Shown here piece after piece: positions 24,726 through 34,141 of a stretch of DNA of 64,000 nucleotides (positions are counted from its first letter, which is position 1; each line of letters opens with the position of its first letter). The notes beneath the pieces were generated by a model, which had not been told where the DNA came from, ran no database searches, and was given only the letters and a program-made list of their open reading frames with translations. Where the stretch lies: assembly GCA_902610175.1 (NCBI GenBank), contig CACLUR010000002.1, positions 252,953 through 316,952 of the forward strand, given 5' to 3'. The translations under genes and the position numbers were made by a program. This DNA comes from an uncultured Alphaproteobacteria bacterium. Its GTDB lineage: Bacteria > Pseudomonadota > Alphaproteobacteria > HIMB59.

Positions 24726-25796
24726 CTATTGAGGTACCTCTCCGTCTATACCTTGAACATAGAACATCATAGAGGCCAACATACCATCATCAGCTACTTC
24801 GCCCTCTTTAACAACTAGTTCACCAGCTTGATTATAAATTGGCCCTTCAAATGAATGAAGAGTTCCATTTTCAATTGCAGTCTCCATATTTTTTGCTTCT
24901 AAAATTAAGTCTAATGGTAAGAGTTTTGTGTTATAAGGTGACATTTCTACCATACCGTCCTTAAACCCATGCCATGTATCTTCGGAAGACCATGTACCAT
25001 CAACAACTGCTTGTGCTTTTGCAGCGTAGTAGGGTCCCCAGATGTCCTCAATTGAAGTCATATGAGAATTTGGGCAGAAAGCCTCTTGATTTGAAGCTTG
25101 ACCAAAAGCAAGAACACCAGCTTTTTCAGCGGCTTGGCAAGGAGCATATGAGTCAGTATGTTGAACGATTATATCTGCTCCTTGATTTATTAAAGTGTTA
25201 GCTGCATCAGCCTCTTTTCCAGGATCATACCAAGAGTAATTCCAAATGATTTTAATTTTTACATCAGGATTGACTTTAGAGGCAGCTAGATAAAATGCAT
25301 TGATTCCTCTTATTACCTCTGGAATAGGAAAAGAAACAATGTATCCAATAGTATTAGTCTTTGTCATTTTACCAGCAATGTGTCCAATAATAGTTCTACC
25401 CTCATAAAATCTTGCAGAATATGTTGAAACATTATCCGTTCTCTTAAAACCAGTTGCATGCTCAAATTTGACATCTGGAAACTCTTTTGCTACTTCAAGA
25501 GTTTGATCCATATAATTGAAAGATGTTGTAAAAATTAGATCATGACCTGATGCAGCTAATTTTCTTATAGCTCGAACTGCATCTGCATTTTCTGGAACAT
25601 TTTCTATATAGGTAGTTGAAATTGAATCTCCTAGTGCATTTTCCATATAAATTCTGCCTTGATCATGCATATATGTCCATCCGTGATCACCTGGAGGACC
25701 AATATAAATAAAGCCAATTTTCTTTTGATCAGCGTGAACTGCAGATACAGAAATTACAGCTAAAAACGAGAGAATAGTTAGTATTTTTCTTAACAT
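24726..25796 (-). CDS. BMP-family ABC transporter substrate-binding protein
   Basis: A 356-aa binding protein of the basic membrane protein (BMP/PnrA/Med) class, which generally binds purine nucleosides or related ligands. Signal peptide residues are 1-22 (SAVHA-DQ); there is no lipobox Cys, so it is free in the periplasm. Family marks are KIGFIYIGPPGDHGWTYMHDQG, FTTSFNYMD, FEHATGFKRTDN and GADIIVQHTDS. It is last in the order ATPase-permease-permease-binding protein, with a 150-bp gap that contains its own promoter-like box. The DHGWTYMHDQG start is typical of the branch without lipid anchor. Confidence 0.9.
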   Translation of the reverse strand: MLRKILTILSFLAVISVSAVHADQKKIGFIYIGPPGDHGWTYMHDQGRIYMENALGDSISTTYIENVPENADAVRAIRKLAASGHDLIFTTSFNYMDQTLEVAKEFPDVKFEHATGFKRTDNVSTYSARFYEGRTIIGHIAGKMTKTNTIGYIVSFPIPEVIRGINAFYLAASKVNPDVKIKIIWNYSWYDPGKEADAANTLINQGADIIVQHTDSYAPCQAAEKAGVLAFGQASNQEAFCPNSHMTSIEDIWGPYYAAKAQAVVDGTWSSEDTWHGFKDGMVEMSPYNTKLLPLDLILEAKNMETAIENGTLHSFEGPIYNQAGELVVKEGEVADDGMLASMMFYVQGIDGEVPQ

Positions 25797-25831
25797 ATTT
25801 AAATCCTATCTTTTTAAAATTAATAAAATTC

Positions 25832-25837
25832 ATTATA
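25832..25837 (-). promoter_or_regulatory. Candidate -10 element for the BMP binding-protein gene
   Basis: A perfect TATAAT on the minus strand, 36 bp before the ATG, with AGGA between it and the start. The surrounding 150-bp gap (25797-25946) holds no gene, and I see no conserved purine-riboswitch core in it. Confidence 0.35.
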
Positions 25838-25946
25838 GAGCTAATTTCATTAATAAATAATGAATCTAGTTAATAATAAATATGTGATTAATTTATAACA
25901 AAAAAGAAATGGATGCCCTTTGTCTGAAAAAAAATAAGTGGATAAC

Positions 25947-26816
25947 CTATTGATTTTTTTCAAAAGGTATATTTAAAGATGATGGTGCACTAAGTTTAAG
26001 TCTAATTTTGTTGGATGAAATAAAAACTAATACAATAATTGTCGCCAAATACGGCATCATGTTAAAAAATTGACCGGGTAATTTTACACCTATGGCTTGA
26101 AGGTTCATTTGCATAATAGCAACGCCTCCAAAGATATAAGCACCAACTAATAGTCTCCAAGGCTTCCAAGTCGCAAAAACAACTAAAGCAAGAGCTATCC
26201 AACCCCTGCCAGCAGTCATACCCTCTTGCCACATTGGGGCATAACATATTGAAATGTAATAACCTGCTAGAGAACTCATAACACCACCGAAAATAATAGT
26301 TAAATATCTTGTTTTTATTACATTATATCCCAATGCATATGCTGAGTTATGATTTTCACCAACAGCTCTGACTATGAGGCCAATTTTTGTTTTTGATAAA
26401 AAATAAGCAACAAAAAAAACTAACAAAAAAGAAATCACTATGAAATAGTAAGGATTTAATCCATCTATGGGTGTTCCACCTAATTTTTTACCAAGCATCG
26501 CGCTTAAACCAATACCAAAAATAGTTAATGCTAATCCAGTCGCTATTTGATTAGTCATAAGGTTTAAAACTAGAAAAGCAAATATTCCTGATAAAATTAC
26601 ACCAGATATTATTGATAAAAATAAGGAATAGAAATAATTACCAGTTAAAACTAGAGTAATAAATCCTGTTACTGCTCCAACTAACATCAATCCCTCTAAT
26701 CCGAGATTGAGTACTCCACTTTTTTCAGTAACCAACTCGCCAATACCAGCAAAAACAAGAGGTGTTGTTGATATTAAAACTATATTTAAGATACCTATGA
26801 TTAATTCGATACTCAT
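25947..26816 (-). CDS. BMP-family (nucleoside-type) ABC transporter permease 2
   Basis: A 289-aa inner-membrane permease of the YufQ/NupQ type (BPD_transp_2). The early SGVLNLGLEGLMLVGAVTGF is diagnostic for this branch, followed by repeated hydrophobic helices and TKIGLIVRAVGENHNSAYALGYN, the ATPase-contact loop. It starts within the stop of the first permease (ATGA, 4-bp overlap). It pairs with the 353-aa permease to form the channel. The substrate is probably nucleosides, by family. Confidence 0.88.
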   Translation of the reverse strand: MSIELIIGILNIVLISTTPLVFAGIGELVTEKSGVLNLGLEGLMLVGAVTGFITLVLTGNYFYSLFLSIISGVILSGIFAFLVLNLMTNQIATGLALTIFGIGLSAMLGKKLGGTPIDGLNPYYFIVISFLLVFFVAYFLSKTKIGLIVRAVGENHNSAYALGYNVIKTRYLTIIFGGVMSSLAGYYISICYAPMWQEGMTAGRGWIALALVVFATWKPWRLLVGAYIFGGVAIMQMNLQAIGVKLPGQFFNMMPYLATIIVLVFISSNKIRLKLSAPSSLNIPFEKNQ

Positions 26817-27874
26817 TTAATGAATACCTTATATTTATTTAAAAAATCTGTGCCTAACAAAAAGAATAGAACTAAACCCTGGAATACAAAACCTACTGCG
26901 GAGGGTATCTTTAAAAATAATTGTGCATCCTCAGCGCCTAAATATGTTAATGCAATTAACAAAGAGGATAAAATTATACCAAAAGGGTTCAATCTCCCCA
27001 AAAATGCAACAATAATTGCAGTAAAACCATAATTAGGAGAAATATCTCTGTACAATAAACCTATGGGTCCTGAAACCTCAAATAGCCCAGCTAACCCTGC
27101 GCTTGCTCCACTTATTATAAATGTATAAAAAATTAAATTTTTATATTTAAAACCGGCGTATTGAGATGCTTTTGAACTTAAGCCAGTAACTCTAAGTTTA
27201 AATCCAAATAATGTTTTGTTGAAAATAATATAAGTTAACAAACAAATTATTAATGCAAAATAAACACCAATGTGAACACGAAGGCCATCAATTAATACAG
27301 GGAGTCTTCCAGCATCAGGAAAAGGCATCGATTTAGGCAAACCATATCCTGCAGGATCTTTCCAAGGACCAACAACAAAATAATCCAGAATAAATAGAGC
27401 CACATAGGTTAACATCAAACTAGTTAAAATTTCATTTGTATTAAATTTTGTTTTAAGAATAGCAGGTATAGTTGCCCAAAATGCTCCTCCTATGGCGCCA
27501 AATAAAATCATTAATGGAAGTAAAAAAACACTTGTTGAGTCATTAAATAATAGTCCAATACCGCCACCAAATATTGCCCCCATTGTTAATTGCCCCTCAG
27601 CCCCTATATTGTAAATGTTGTTTTTGAAACAATAAGATAATCCTAACGCTATAATTGCAAGCGGTGTAGCTTTTACAAATAATTCCGAAATACCGTAAGA
27701 ATTCGAAATAGGACTAATAAAAAAAATTTTGAAAGACTCAATAGGACTTAAATCTAAAATAAAAAAAATAAATGAGCCAAAAAATAAAGTTAGAGCAACG
27801 GCAACTAATGGCGACAAATAAAATATTAAATTTGAGTAATCCTCTCTTAATTGTACTCTAATCAAAAAGACCAC
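26813..27874 (-). CDS. BMP-family (nucleoside-type) ABC transporter permease 1
   Basis: A 353-aa permease of the YufP/NupP type. Hydrophobic helices fill the protein. NNIYNIGAEGQLTMGAIFGGG (about residues 86-106) is the family hallmark, and LFGFKLRVTGLSSKASQYAGF is the ATPase-contact loop. The start is uncertain: GTG at 27874 overlaps the ATPase gene by 17 bp, and a TTG three codons later is also possible. It lies between the ATPase and the second permease in a tight unit. Confidence 0.87.
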   Translation of the reverse strand: MVFLIRVQLREDYSNLIFYLSPLVAVALTLFFGSFIFFILDLSPIESFKIFFISPISNSYGISELFVKATPLAIIALGLSYCFKNNIYNIGAEGQLTMGAIFGGGIGLLFNDSTSVFLLPLMILFGAIGGAFWATIPAILKTKFNTNEILTSLMLTYVALFILDYFVVGPWKDPAGYGLPKSMPFPDAGRLPVLIDGLRVHIGVYFALIICLLTYIIFNKTLFGFKLRVTGLSSKASQYAGFKYKNLIFYTFIISGASAGLAGLFEVSGPIGLLYRDISPNYGFTAIIVAFLGRLNPFGIILSSLLIALTYLGAEDAQLFLKIPSAVGFVFQGLVLFFLLGTDFLNKYKVFIK

Positions 27875-29360
27875 CCATATACTTGCCTAATTTAGCAATA
27901 TTTATATCCTCTACATTTAACGGGTTTGATAAAGACCCCTCATATAAAACCGATATTTGGTGACAAACTTCTAGTAATTCATCTAAATCGTGTGAGATAA
28001 TAATTATAGATACTCCCTTTTGTGATAATTCTACTATTGTTTTCTTAATAAATGCTTCAGAACCTGCATCTATGCCCCATGTAGGTTGAGATAGAATTAA
28101 TAGCTGAGGATTTGACATAATTTCTCTTCCAATAATAAATTTTTGAAGATTTCCTCCAGATAGTTTACCAGCTTTGACATGATAAGAAGGAGTATCAACA
28201 TTAAAATTTTTTATTACATCACTTGCATAAGAGTTAATCTTTTCAAAGTTTATAAAATCACCTTTCTTAAATTCACTTTTATGGTTCATGCTTAAAAATA
28301 TATTTTCAGATAAAGACATCTCTGGCACTGCACTGTGACCTAATCTCTCTTCAGTAACATATGAAATAGATAGAGATTTTCTCTGAAATGTTGATAAATT
28401 ATTAATATTCAAATCTTTGAAAAAAATATCTCCACTAAATTCATAATCGTTTTCATTTAGTAAAATTTCCATTAATTCTTTTTGTCCATTTCCAGCCACT
28501 CCAGCTATGCCAAAAATTTGTCCCTTTTTTAAACTTAAATCAATTTTATTTAAATTAATTGTAAATGGATCTTTAGATTGAGTTGATAAATTTTTAATAT
28601 TAAAAATTTCCTGAGAAAAATTAATGTTACTTTCATGTTTTACTTCGGACACTTTATAACCTAACATTTTATATCCTAAAGTTTCAGGATTTTCATTTTG
28701 TGTCGAAATTGTGCTTACTACTTTTCCATTCCTCATAATTGTTACATAATCAGACAGATTTATTATTTCTTCTAATTTATGGGATATAAAAATTACTGTT
28801 AATCCGTCTTTTACTAAATTTTTTATAATTTTAAATAATTTACTAATTTCATCTGGTGTAAGAACAGAAGTTGGTTCGTCCATGATTAGAATTTTGGGAT
28901 TATTCAATAATGATCTAACAATTTCTACGGATTGCCTCTGACCAACAGATAGAGAACTTATAGGAGAATTTAAATTTAAGTTAAAACCGTACTTATCACA
29001 AATTGTCTTAGACTTATCTTTTAATTTAGTTAAAGATATATTTTCATTCATACCAAGAATTAAATTTTCAGCAACAGTAAGTGACTCAAATAAACTGAAA
29101 TGTTGAAAAACCATATTTATACCTAAATTTTTTGCAGTAGATGGTGAATTAATTATTGCTAAATCAGAATTTATTAAAATTTCACCACTGTCAGGTTTTA
29201 CATGACCATATAAAATTTTTACTAATGTTGACTTTCCAGCGCCATTTTCACCCAAGATAGCATGGATTGATTGCTCTTCGATATTAAAGGATACATCATC
29301 ATTTGCTATAACACCGGGATAGGATTTAAAAATATTTTTAAATTCAACTATAGATTGCAT
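27858..29360 (-). CDS. BMP-family (nucleoside-type) ABC transporter, double ATPase
   Basis: A 500-aa fusion of two ATP-binding domains, of the YufO/RbsA-like type. The first domain is complete: Walker A GENGAGKST near residue 36, LSVGQRQSVEI, ILIMDEPTS and ISHKLEE. The second has a degenerate Walker A (GVAGNGQKE) but keeps LSGGNLQKFIIGRE, as is usual for these tandem ATPases. It is first in the unit and drives both permeases. Together with the binding protein it forms a complete BMP-type importer. Confidence 0.92.
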   Translation of the reverse strand: MQSIVEFKNIFKSYPGVIANDDVSFNIEEQSIHAILGENGAGKSTLVKILYGHVKPDSGEILINSDLAIINSPSTAKNLGINMVFQHFSLFESLTVAENLILGMNENISLTKLKDKSKTICDKYGFNLNLNSPISSLSVGQRQSVEIVRSLLNNPKILIMDEPTSVLTPDEISKLFKIIKNLVKDGLTVIFISHKLEEIINLSDYVTIMRNGKVVSTISTQNENPETLGYKMLGYKVSEVKHESNINFSQEIFNIKNLSTQSKDPFTINLNKIDLSLKKGQIFGIAGVAGNGQKELMEILLNENDYEFSGDIFFKDLNINNLSTFQRKSLSISYVTEERLGHSAVPEMSLSENIFLSMNHKSEFKKGDFINFEKINSYASDVIKNFNVDTPSYHVKAGKLSGGNLQKFIIGREIMSNPQLLILSQPTWGIDAGSEAFIKKTIVELSQKGVSIIIISHDLDELLEVCHQISVLYEGSLSNPLNVEDINIAKLGKYMGGLFD

Positions 29361-29419
29361 AAATATTAATAGATTCCTTTTTTTAAAGATTAAATTGTTT
29401 TTTTTAATTTAGGATAAAA

Positions 29420-30007
29420 TTATAAATATAATGGTTCTGAGTCGTAAGATGACCAAAGATACCATGTTACAATAGTTGAATAATTTCGCCATTTGTTAGA
29501 ATGAAAAGATAATTTAGTTAAATTTTTATCTTTATAATATTTCTTATAGGCATTAATAAAACCAAGGTCTCCTAATGGCATTATGTTAGGCAAACCTAAA
29601 TAAAATATAGAGAACATTTCAGCAGTCCATTTACCAATGCCAAAAATTTGAATTAAATTATTGTTTACTTTTTCAAAATTACTGTTGCTTAACTTTATAT
29701 CAGTTACTAAATGATAATTATCTAGAAGTGAATATAAACATTTTTTCTTATTTTTACTTAAAGGTAGATTTTTTATTTTACTTTTATTAGTTTTAAAATT
29801 TTTAAAGTTTATTGGACCAATTATACTCTTAGAGTTTTTATAAATAGACATAGCAGCAGAAACAGATATTTGCTGAGAACAGATAGATTTAAATAAAACA
29901 TCAAATTTATTATTATTTGTTTTTAATTGATGTTTTGGATTATAGTAATATTTAAAAACAGGGTCATTCTTTAATAAATAAGTACAACCTTTTTTCCAAT
30001 AATTCAT
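29420..30007 (-). CDS. HhH-GPD DNA glycosylase (3-methyladenine glycosylase II-like)
   Basis: A 195-aa base-excision repair enzyme of the AlkA-like branch. The helix-hairpin-helix is IFGIGKWTAEMFSIFYLG (about residues 120-137), followed by the catalytic Asp in MPLGDLGF. The N-terminal CSQQISVSAAMSIYK matches the substrate-side helix of this family. It lacks the N-terminal domain of E. coli AlkA, like many short bacterial homologs, and lacks an iron-sulfur cluster motif. It overlaps the upstream dehydrogenase by 4 bp and is last in the ntrYX-trkA unit. Damage specificity is inferred. Confidence 0.85.
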   Translation of the reverse strand: MNYWKKGCTYLLKNDPVFKYYYNPKHQLKTNNNKFDVLFKSICSQQISVSAAMSIYKNSKSIIGPINFKNFKTNKSKIKNLPLSKNKKKCLYSLLDNYHLVTDIKLSNSNFEKVNNNLIQIFGIGKWTAEMFSIFYLGLPNIMPLGDLGFINAYKKYYKDKNLTKLSFHSNKWRNYSTIVTWYLWSSYDSEPLYL

Positions 30008-30873
30008 CGATCATTAAATGACTTAACTAGACTTGAAGTATCATAATTTTTATAAATTGTATTTTGTAAACTTTTATACTTTTTAAAGACACTTTTTGTA
30101 AGATTTAAATTTAAATTAGATTTTTTTGCTTGTTGTAAAACATATTTTAAATCTTTAGTCATTAATTCTGTAGAAAAACCAAAATTAAATTTATTTTTGG
30201 TGAGTGTTGGATACCTGTTAGTAAATTGCCAGGAATTAGCTGCTCCATTTTTTATAGCATTAAAAATTTTTTTTTGATCAAGATTATTTTTTTTACTAAA
30301 AAGATAAGCCTCTGATATAGAGTATAAAATACCACAAATTAAAATTTGATTAGTAAATTTAGTTAATTGACCTGAACCTAATTTACCCATATGCGTAATA
30401 CTTTTAGAGTAAAAGGAAATTATACTTTTTGATTTATTAAAGTTTTGTTCAGTTCCACCAACCATTACTGATAAAGAACCTTTTTTAGCACCCTCTTCAC
30501 CACCTGTAATAGGAGCATCTAAAAATTTTAATTTTCTTTGTTTAAATGACCTAGAAAGTAGATCAATTTGTCTTAATGATATAGTTGAGTGATCGATAAT
30601 AATTGAATTTTTGTTAAAATTTGAAGTTTTTACAAATTTATTAAAGAAAGTATTAACTGCGTTATCATCTTTTAAGCAAGAAATAATATAGTCAAATTTT
30701 ATATCATTTTTAAAATTATAACTTTCAGCTATAAATTTTTTTTTCCATTTATGTTCAACTGACTTAGTTCTATTAAATATAAAAAGTTTAAAATTTTTAT
30801 TTTTGGACAAATATCCAGCCATATGGAAGCCCATTTTTCCAAGACCAACAAATAGAATTTTATAAGTTGGCAT
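30004..30873 (-). CDS. Beta-hydroxyacid dehydrogenase (3-hydroxyisobutyrate dehydrogenase family)
   Basis: A 289-aa NAD(P)-dependent dehydrogenase. The Rossmann motif is FVGLGKMGFHMA (about residues 8-19), followed by FNRT, the end of the second strand. The substrate-binding DAPITGGEEGAKKGSL lies near residue 118, and the catalytic Lys is in GSGQLTKFTNQ (near 170). The FNRT dipeptide favours NADP. It could act on hydroxyisobutyrate, tartronate semialdehyde or glyoxylate-type acids, and the sequence does not decide. It overlaps the IMPase-like gene by 14 bp. Confidence 0.87.
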   Translation of the reverse strand: MPTYKILFVGLGKMGFHMAGYLSKNKNFKLFIFNRTKSVEHKWKKKFIAESYNFKNDIKFDYIISCLKDDNAVNTFFNKFVKTSNFNKNSIIIDHSTISLRQIDLLSRSFKQRKLKFLDAPITGGEEGAKKGSLSVMVGGTEQNFNKSKSIISFYSKSITHMGKLGSGQLTKFTNQILICGILYSISEAYLFSKKNNLDQKKIFNAIKNGAANSWQFTNRYPTLTKNKFNFGFSTELMTKDLKYVLQQAKKSNLNLNLTKSVFKKYKSLQNTIYKNYDTSSLVKSFNDR

Positions 30874-31576
30874 AAAAAATTATTTTTTTTTCTAATTTTG
30901 AATAATCAAAATCCATATTTGGAAGATTTGTTTCAAAGTTTAATAGTTTTAAAAAACTCATAGCTGGAAATAAATCCCAAATTTTTGATCCGTAGACAGT
31001 TAAAAAAGATCTTTCACCCTCTATAGCTTCAATTACATCGTAGCCAATTGATCTTGATCTTATTTTCTCTGTGTAAGAAGTAATTATATCTTTAAAATAA
31101 ATTTTGGCATGTTCACCTAAAAATCCAATTTGATTGCTATAATTTTGGGGCTTTATTTGCTTATGGTTTTTAAATATTGAATTGTTATGAGTGTGGTAAA
31201 AAATATCACTAATAGGATCATATATTATAGCAAATTCACATTTAGTAGATTTGATAAATGATATCATTATTGCTACTTTATTAATACCATTGATAAAATT
31301 TCTTGTTCCATCAATCGGGTCTACTGTTAAATATTCATTTTTTTTAATTAATTCTGAGTTACCCTCTTCAGAGATGATATTAGAAAATCCAATAGTTTTA
31401 AAATAATCAATTAGCTCATTCTCTATGATTACATCGTAACTAGTAACTTTAGAATTATCCTCTTTAGTTGAAACCTCATTGTCACTTAGTTTTCCAATAT
31501 TTGGAATTATTATGTTTGTAGCAATTTTCTTCAAGAAGATATGAGTGTCTAAAAAAAAATTATTATCAATCATCAT
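30860..31576 (-). CDS. Inositol monophosphatase family phosphatase
   Basis: A 238-aa Mg2+-dependent phosphatase of the IMPase/CysQ/HisN/FBPase superfamily. Metal-binding residues are visible: SEEGNSE, the DPIDGTRNF block and a late KIWDLFPAM (Asp in the WD motif). The subfamily is unclear; histidinol-phosphatase, inositol phosphatase and CysQ-like phosphatases share these motifs. It is slightly shorter than the ~260 aa norm. Two ATGs lie at the start (31576 and 31573). It overlaps trkA by 11 bp. Confidence 0.85.
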   Translation of the reverse strand: MMIDNNFFLDTHIFLKKIATNIIIPNIGKLSDNEVSTKEDNSKVTSYDVIIENELIDYFKTIGFSNIISEEGNSELIKKNEYLTVDPIDGTRNFINGINKVAIMISFIKSTKCEFAIIYDPISDIFYHTHNNSIFKNHKQIKPQNYSNQIGFLGEHAKIYFKDIITSYTEKIRSRSIGYDVIEAIEGERSFLTVYGSKIWDLFPAMSFLKLLNFETNLPNMDFDYSKLEKKIIFYANL

Positions 31577-32894
31577 TAATTATTTTTTCTAAAACATGGG
31601 AGTCTTTTCGCGATACACTTAAAATTAATATATCGTTATTCAAAGGGATATGATCATCATTTTTTAACTCTAATGTTTCATTTGTTAGGGTACAAATGTG
31701 ACTGATTACTTTAGATTTTTTTATATTTTCATATATCTCATTTTTATATTTAATTTCATAAATTATGTACTCCTCTTTAAAAATAGAGTGGTACGATAAA
31801 AGAGATCCTTTAGAAATTTTTTCAATAATTCTTGATGTTGTTAACTCTCTTGGGTTAATAATAACGTCTATGCCCAAATCATTAGCAAAAGACGAGTATG
31901 ACTCATTATTAATTACTGATATTACAGATTTAGATCCTCTTTTTTTAGCTATTATTGACAATATTGTATTAATTTGATCATTATCTGTGACGGTAATTAC
32001 TAAATCAGAATTGTTCAGTTTTATTTCCTCATACAAAGTTTGATCGAGAGCGTCACCATGAAAGATTGTTGTATTTTTGAGTAAACCAGCTAAAAAATTA
32101 CACCTTTCTTTATCTAATTCTAAAATTTTCAAATTAATTTCTTGATCATCTTGTTCAATTAAAGTTGATAAATTTTGACCAATATTTCCACCACCAACAA
32201 TTAAAACATCTAATACATAGTCTTTAAAGCCAAAGAACTTTATAAGTTTATTCAAATATTTTTTCTTTATTAATAAGTAAAGTTGATCTGAGATTGATAT
32301 ATTTTTAAAATCGAAATTTATTTTATCATCTTTACTGTGGCCTAAATAACAAAGGTTATTGGTTTTGAAGAAAACTTTAATTTCTTCAAAAGTATGATTT
32401 TTAAATAAGTTAGATGATTGCATTCCAATTAATAAATAATCTTGAGTTATTAAAGACTCACTAAAAAAAGCACCAGGCAAATGAATTTTTTCAAATATAT
32501 TATTTGAAACCTCCCATTCGGGAGAAATAATATGGTCTAGAAAACTATTTGACTCAATTAATAATGATTTATTTTCATCTAAAATTAAATTTTGATTTCT
32601 TACCCTTGCAATTGATTTATCGACTTTAAGAAATTCTTTTGCAAATTTGCTTGTTATAATATTTTTTTCATCACTTCGTGTAACAGCAATAAAACAATCA
32701 ATTTTAGATTCAAAATTTTTATAGAATGATGGATTTAAGGGATCATCATAAATTGTTTTAATATCATATCTCTCAGATAAATTTTTTAACTCATTGACAT
32801 CATTATCTAACAGAAAAACGTTTTTTCCTTGTTCGGATAATTTTTTTGCAAGATTTGCACCAACTATTCCTGAACCAAGTATAAGTATATTCAT
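31566..32894 (-). CDS. trkA: Trk potassium uptake regulatory NAD-binding protein
   Basis: A 442-aa cytoplasmic gating subunit of the Trk potassium channel, with two RCK halves. Each begins with a Rossmann motif: ILGSGIVGANLAKKL (about residues 4-18) and IVGGGNIGQNLSTL (about 225-238). Each contains a VTRSDEKN or VTDNDQIN stretch. The length is near the usual 458 aa. It follows ntrX with a 1-bp overlap, the common alphaproteobacterial order. The membrane subunit TrkH/TrkG is not in the window. Confidence 0.92.
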   Translation of the reverse strand: MNILILGSGIVGANLAKKLSEQGKNVFLLDNDVNELKNLSERYDIKTIYDDPLNPSFYKNFESKIDCFIAVTRSDEKNIITSKFAKEFLKVDKSIARVRNQNLILDENKSLLIESNSFLDHIISPEWEVSNNIFEKIHLPGAFFSESLITQDYLLIGMQSSNLFKNHTFEEIKVFFKTNNLCYLGHSKDDKINFDFKNISISDQLYLLIKKKYLNKLIKFFGFKDYVLDVLIVGGGNIGQNLSTLIEQDDQEINLKILELDKERCNFLAGLLKNTTIFHGDALDQTLYEEIKLNNSDLVITVTDNDQINTILSIIAKKRGSKSVISVINNESYSSFANDLGIDVIINPRELTTSRIIEKISKGSLLSYHSIFKEEYIIYEIKYKNEIYENIKKSKVISHICTLTNETLELKNDDHIPLNNDILILSVSRKDSHVLEKIINDD

Positions 32895-34141
32895 TAGTCT
32901 ATTTTTATTTTAAGAGATTTAACTTTGCGATATAGAGATACTCTATCTAGTTTAAGCATTTTGGCAGTCAAAGTCATGTTGAAATTATTTATTTTTAATT
33001 TTTGCAAGAGATAATCTTTTTCAAATTTATCCTTAGCTTCTCTGAAATTTAAATCATAAAGATCAGTACTATCTATGGAATTATTCATCAAATCTACAAT
33101 TAAGTTTTTTGATACAAATAAACTATTGTCTGTTAAAAGTCCTGTTATATTTTCAGAAAGATTCATTATTTCAAATATGTTTCCAGGCCAAGTATGATTT
33201 AATAATAATTTCTGGACTTCATCATCGATTTTAATTCTATTATCAAATTTCTTTTGTGAAAAAATATTTAAATAATGCTTAAAGAGTGGAAAAATTTCAT
33301 CTTTTCTTGTAGTTAATGGATTTAATATAACTCTATGATCAATATTATTTACAAATGGATCTTTCATATCTATTTTTTTACTATCAAATATTATAGATGC
33401 ATTTATTTTTTTACTTTTTACTAAATTTAAATAATTCAATAGTTCAATTTGGTTAAAATTTTCATAATCATTTAAATAAATAGTAAAATAATTGTGTAAT
33501 GAACTTAATTTTAATAGGTCAGACTCATTCATTAAATTTTCATTTAAGTTTATAAAGGTATCAGGATTATTTGAGGATAAATTCATATGGATAGTATTTG
33601 CAAGAAAATTTTTTCCTATGCCATTAGGCCCAATTATTAAAATAGATGAATTATTTTTTATTTTAGAAAGTGTTTTAAAAACATTATTAATATAGTTACC
33701 GTAACCAATAGTGTCTATCTTTGAGTGAAATGAAATTTTATTTCTATAATTATTAATTGTAACACGTTGCTTTAATTCGAGTAGATTTTTTTGGATTATA
33801 TGAATAAGTTTTTTAGTTTCAAATGGCTTTTCAATAAAGTCGTTCGCGCCAGCTTTAACAGACTCTATTGCATTATCTATATTTGCATGGCCACTAAAAG
33901 AAACAATTACTAAATTTTCATATTTATATTTTAAATACTCAATTATATCTATCCCTTGTTTTGTGCTATTTTTTAGCCATAAATCAACTAATACTACGTC
34001 ATAATCAAAATTTCTTTGTTCAAGATCAGAAAATTCTTTATATGAATTAGCATATGTAACCTCATAACCTTGTTTAGAAAGTATAAGTGAAATTTGTTTG
34101 CAAATTTCTAGTTCATCATCAATTACTAATATTTTAGTCAT
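32894..34141 (-). CDS. ntrX: NtrX-type response regulator with a degenerate sigma-54 domain
   Basis: A 415-aa response regulator partnered with NtrY. The receiver domain is intact (Asp8, Asp9, phospho-acceptor Asp53, Lys105), as is the C-terminal Fis-type helix-turn-helix (about 382-412, ending SLYRKVKSLKI). In the central AAA+ domain a Walker A is kept at 171-178 (GPNGIGKN), but the GAFTGA loop needed to contact sigma-54 is absent. Walker B is degraded to IYLNDYEN, and the region between them is shortened. It probably regulates without activating sigma-54. Typical NtrX is about 450 aa. It overlaps ntrY by 8 bp. Confidence 0.9.
   Translation of the reverse strand: MTKILVIDDELEICKQISLILSKQGYEVTYANSYKEFSDLEQRNFDYDVVLVDLWLKNSTKQGIDIIEYLKYKYENLVIVSFSGHANIDNAIESVKAGANDFIEKPFETKKLIHIIQKNLLELKQRVTINNYRNKISFHSKIDTIGYGNYINNVFKTLSKIKNNSSILIIGPNGIGKNFLANTIHMNLSSNNPDTFINLNENLMNESDLLKLSSLHNYFTIYLNDYENFNQIELLNYLNLVKSKKINASIIFDSKKIDMKDPFVNNIDHRVILNPLTTRKDEIFPLFKHYLNIFSQKKFDNRIKIDDEVQKLLLNHTWPGNIFEIMNLSENITGLLTDNSLFVSKNLIVDLMNNSIDSTDLYDLNFREAKDKFEKDYLLQKLKINNFNMTLTAKMLKLDRVSLYRKVKSLKIKID

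Noticed and set aside
25797..25946. Purine-type riboswitch before the BMP binding-protein gene
   Set aside because: The 150-bp gap has no recognisable three-way-junction core; only a TATAAT box and a Shine-Dalgarno sequence can be supported.
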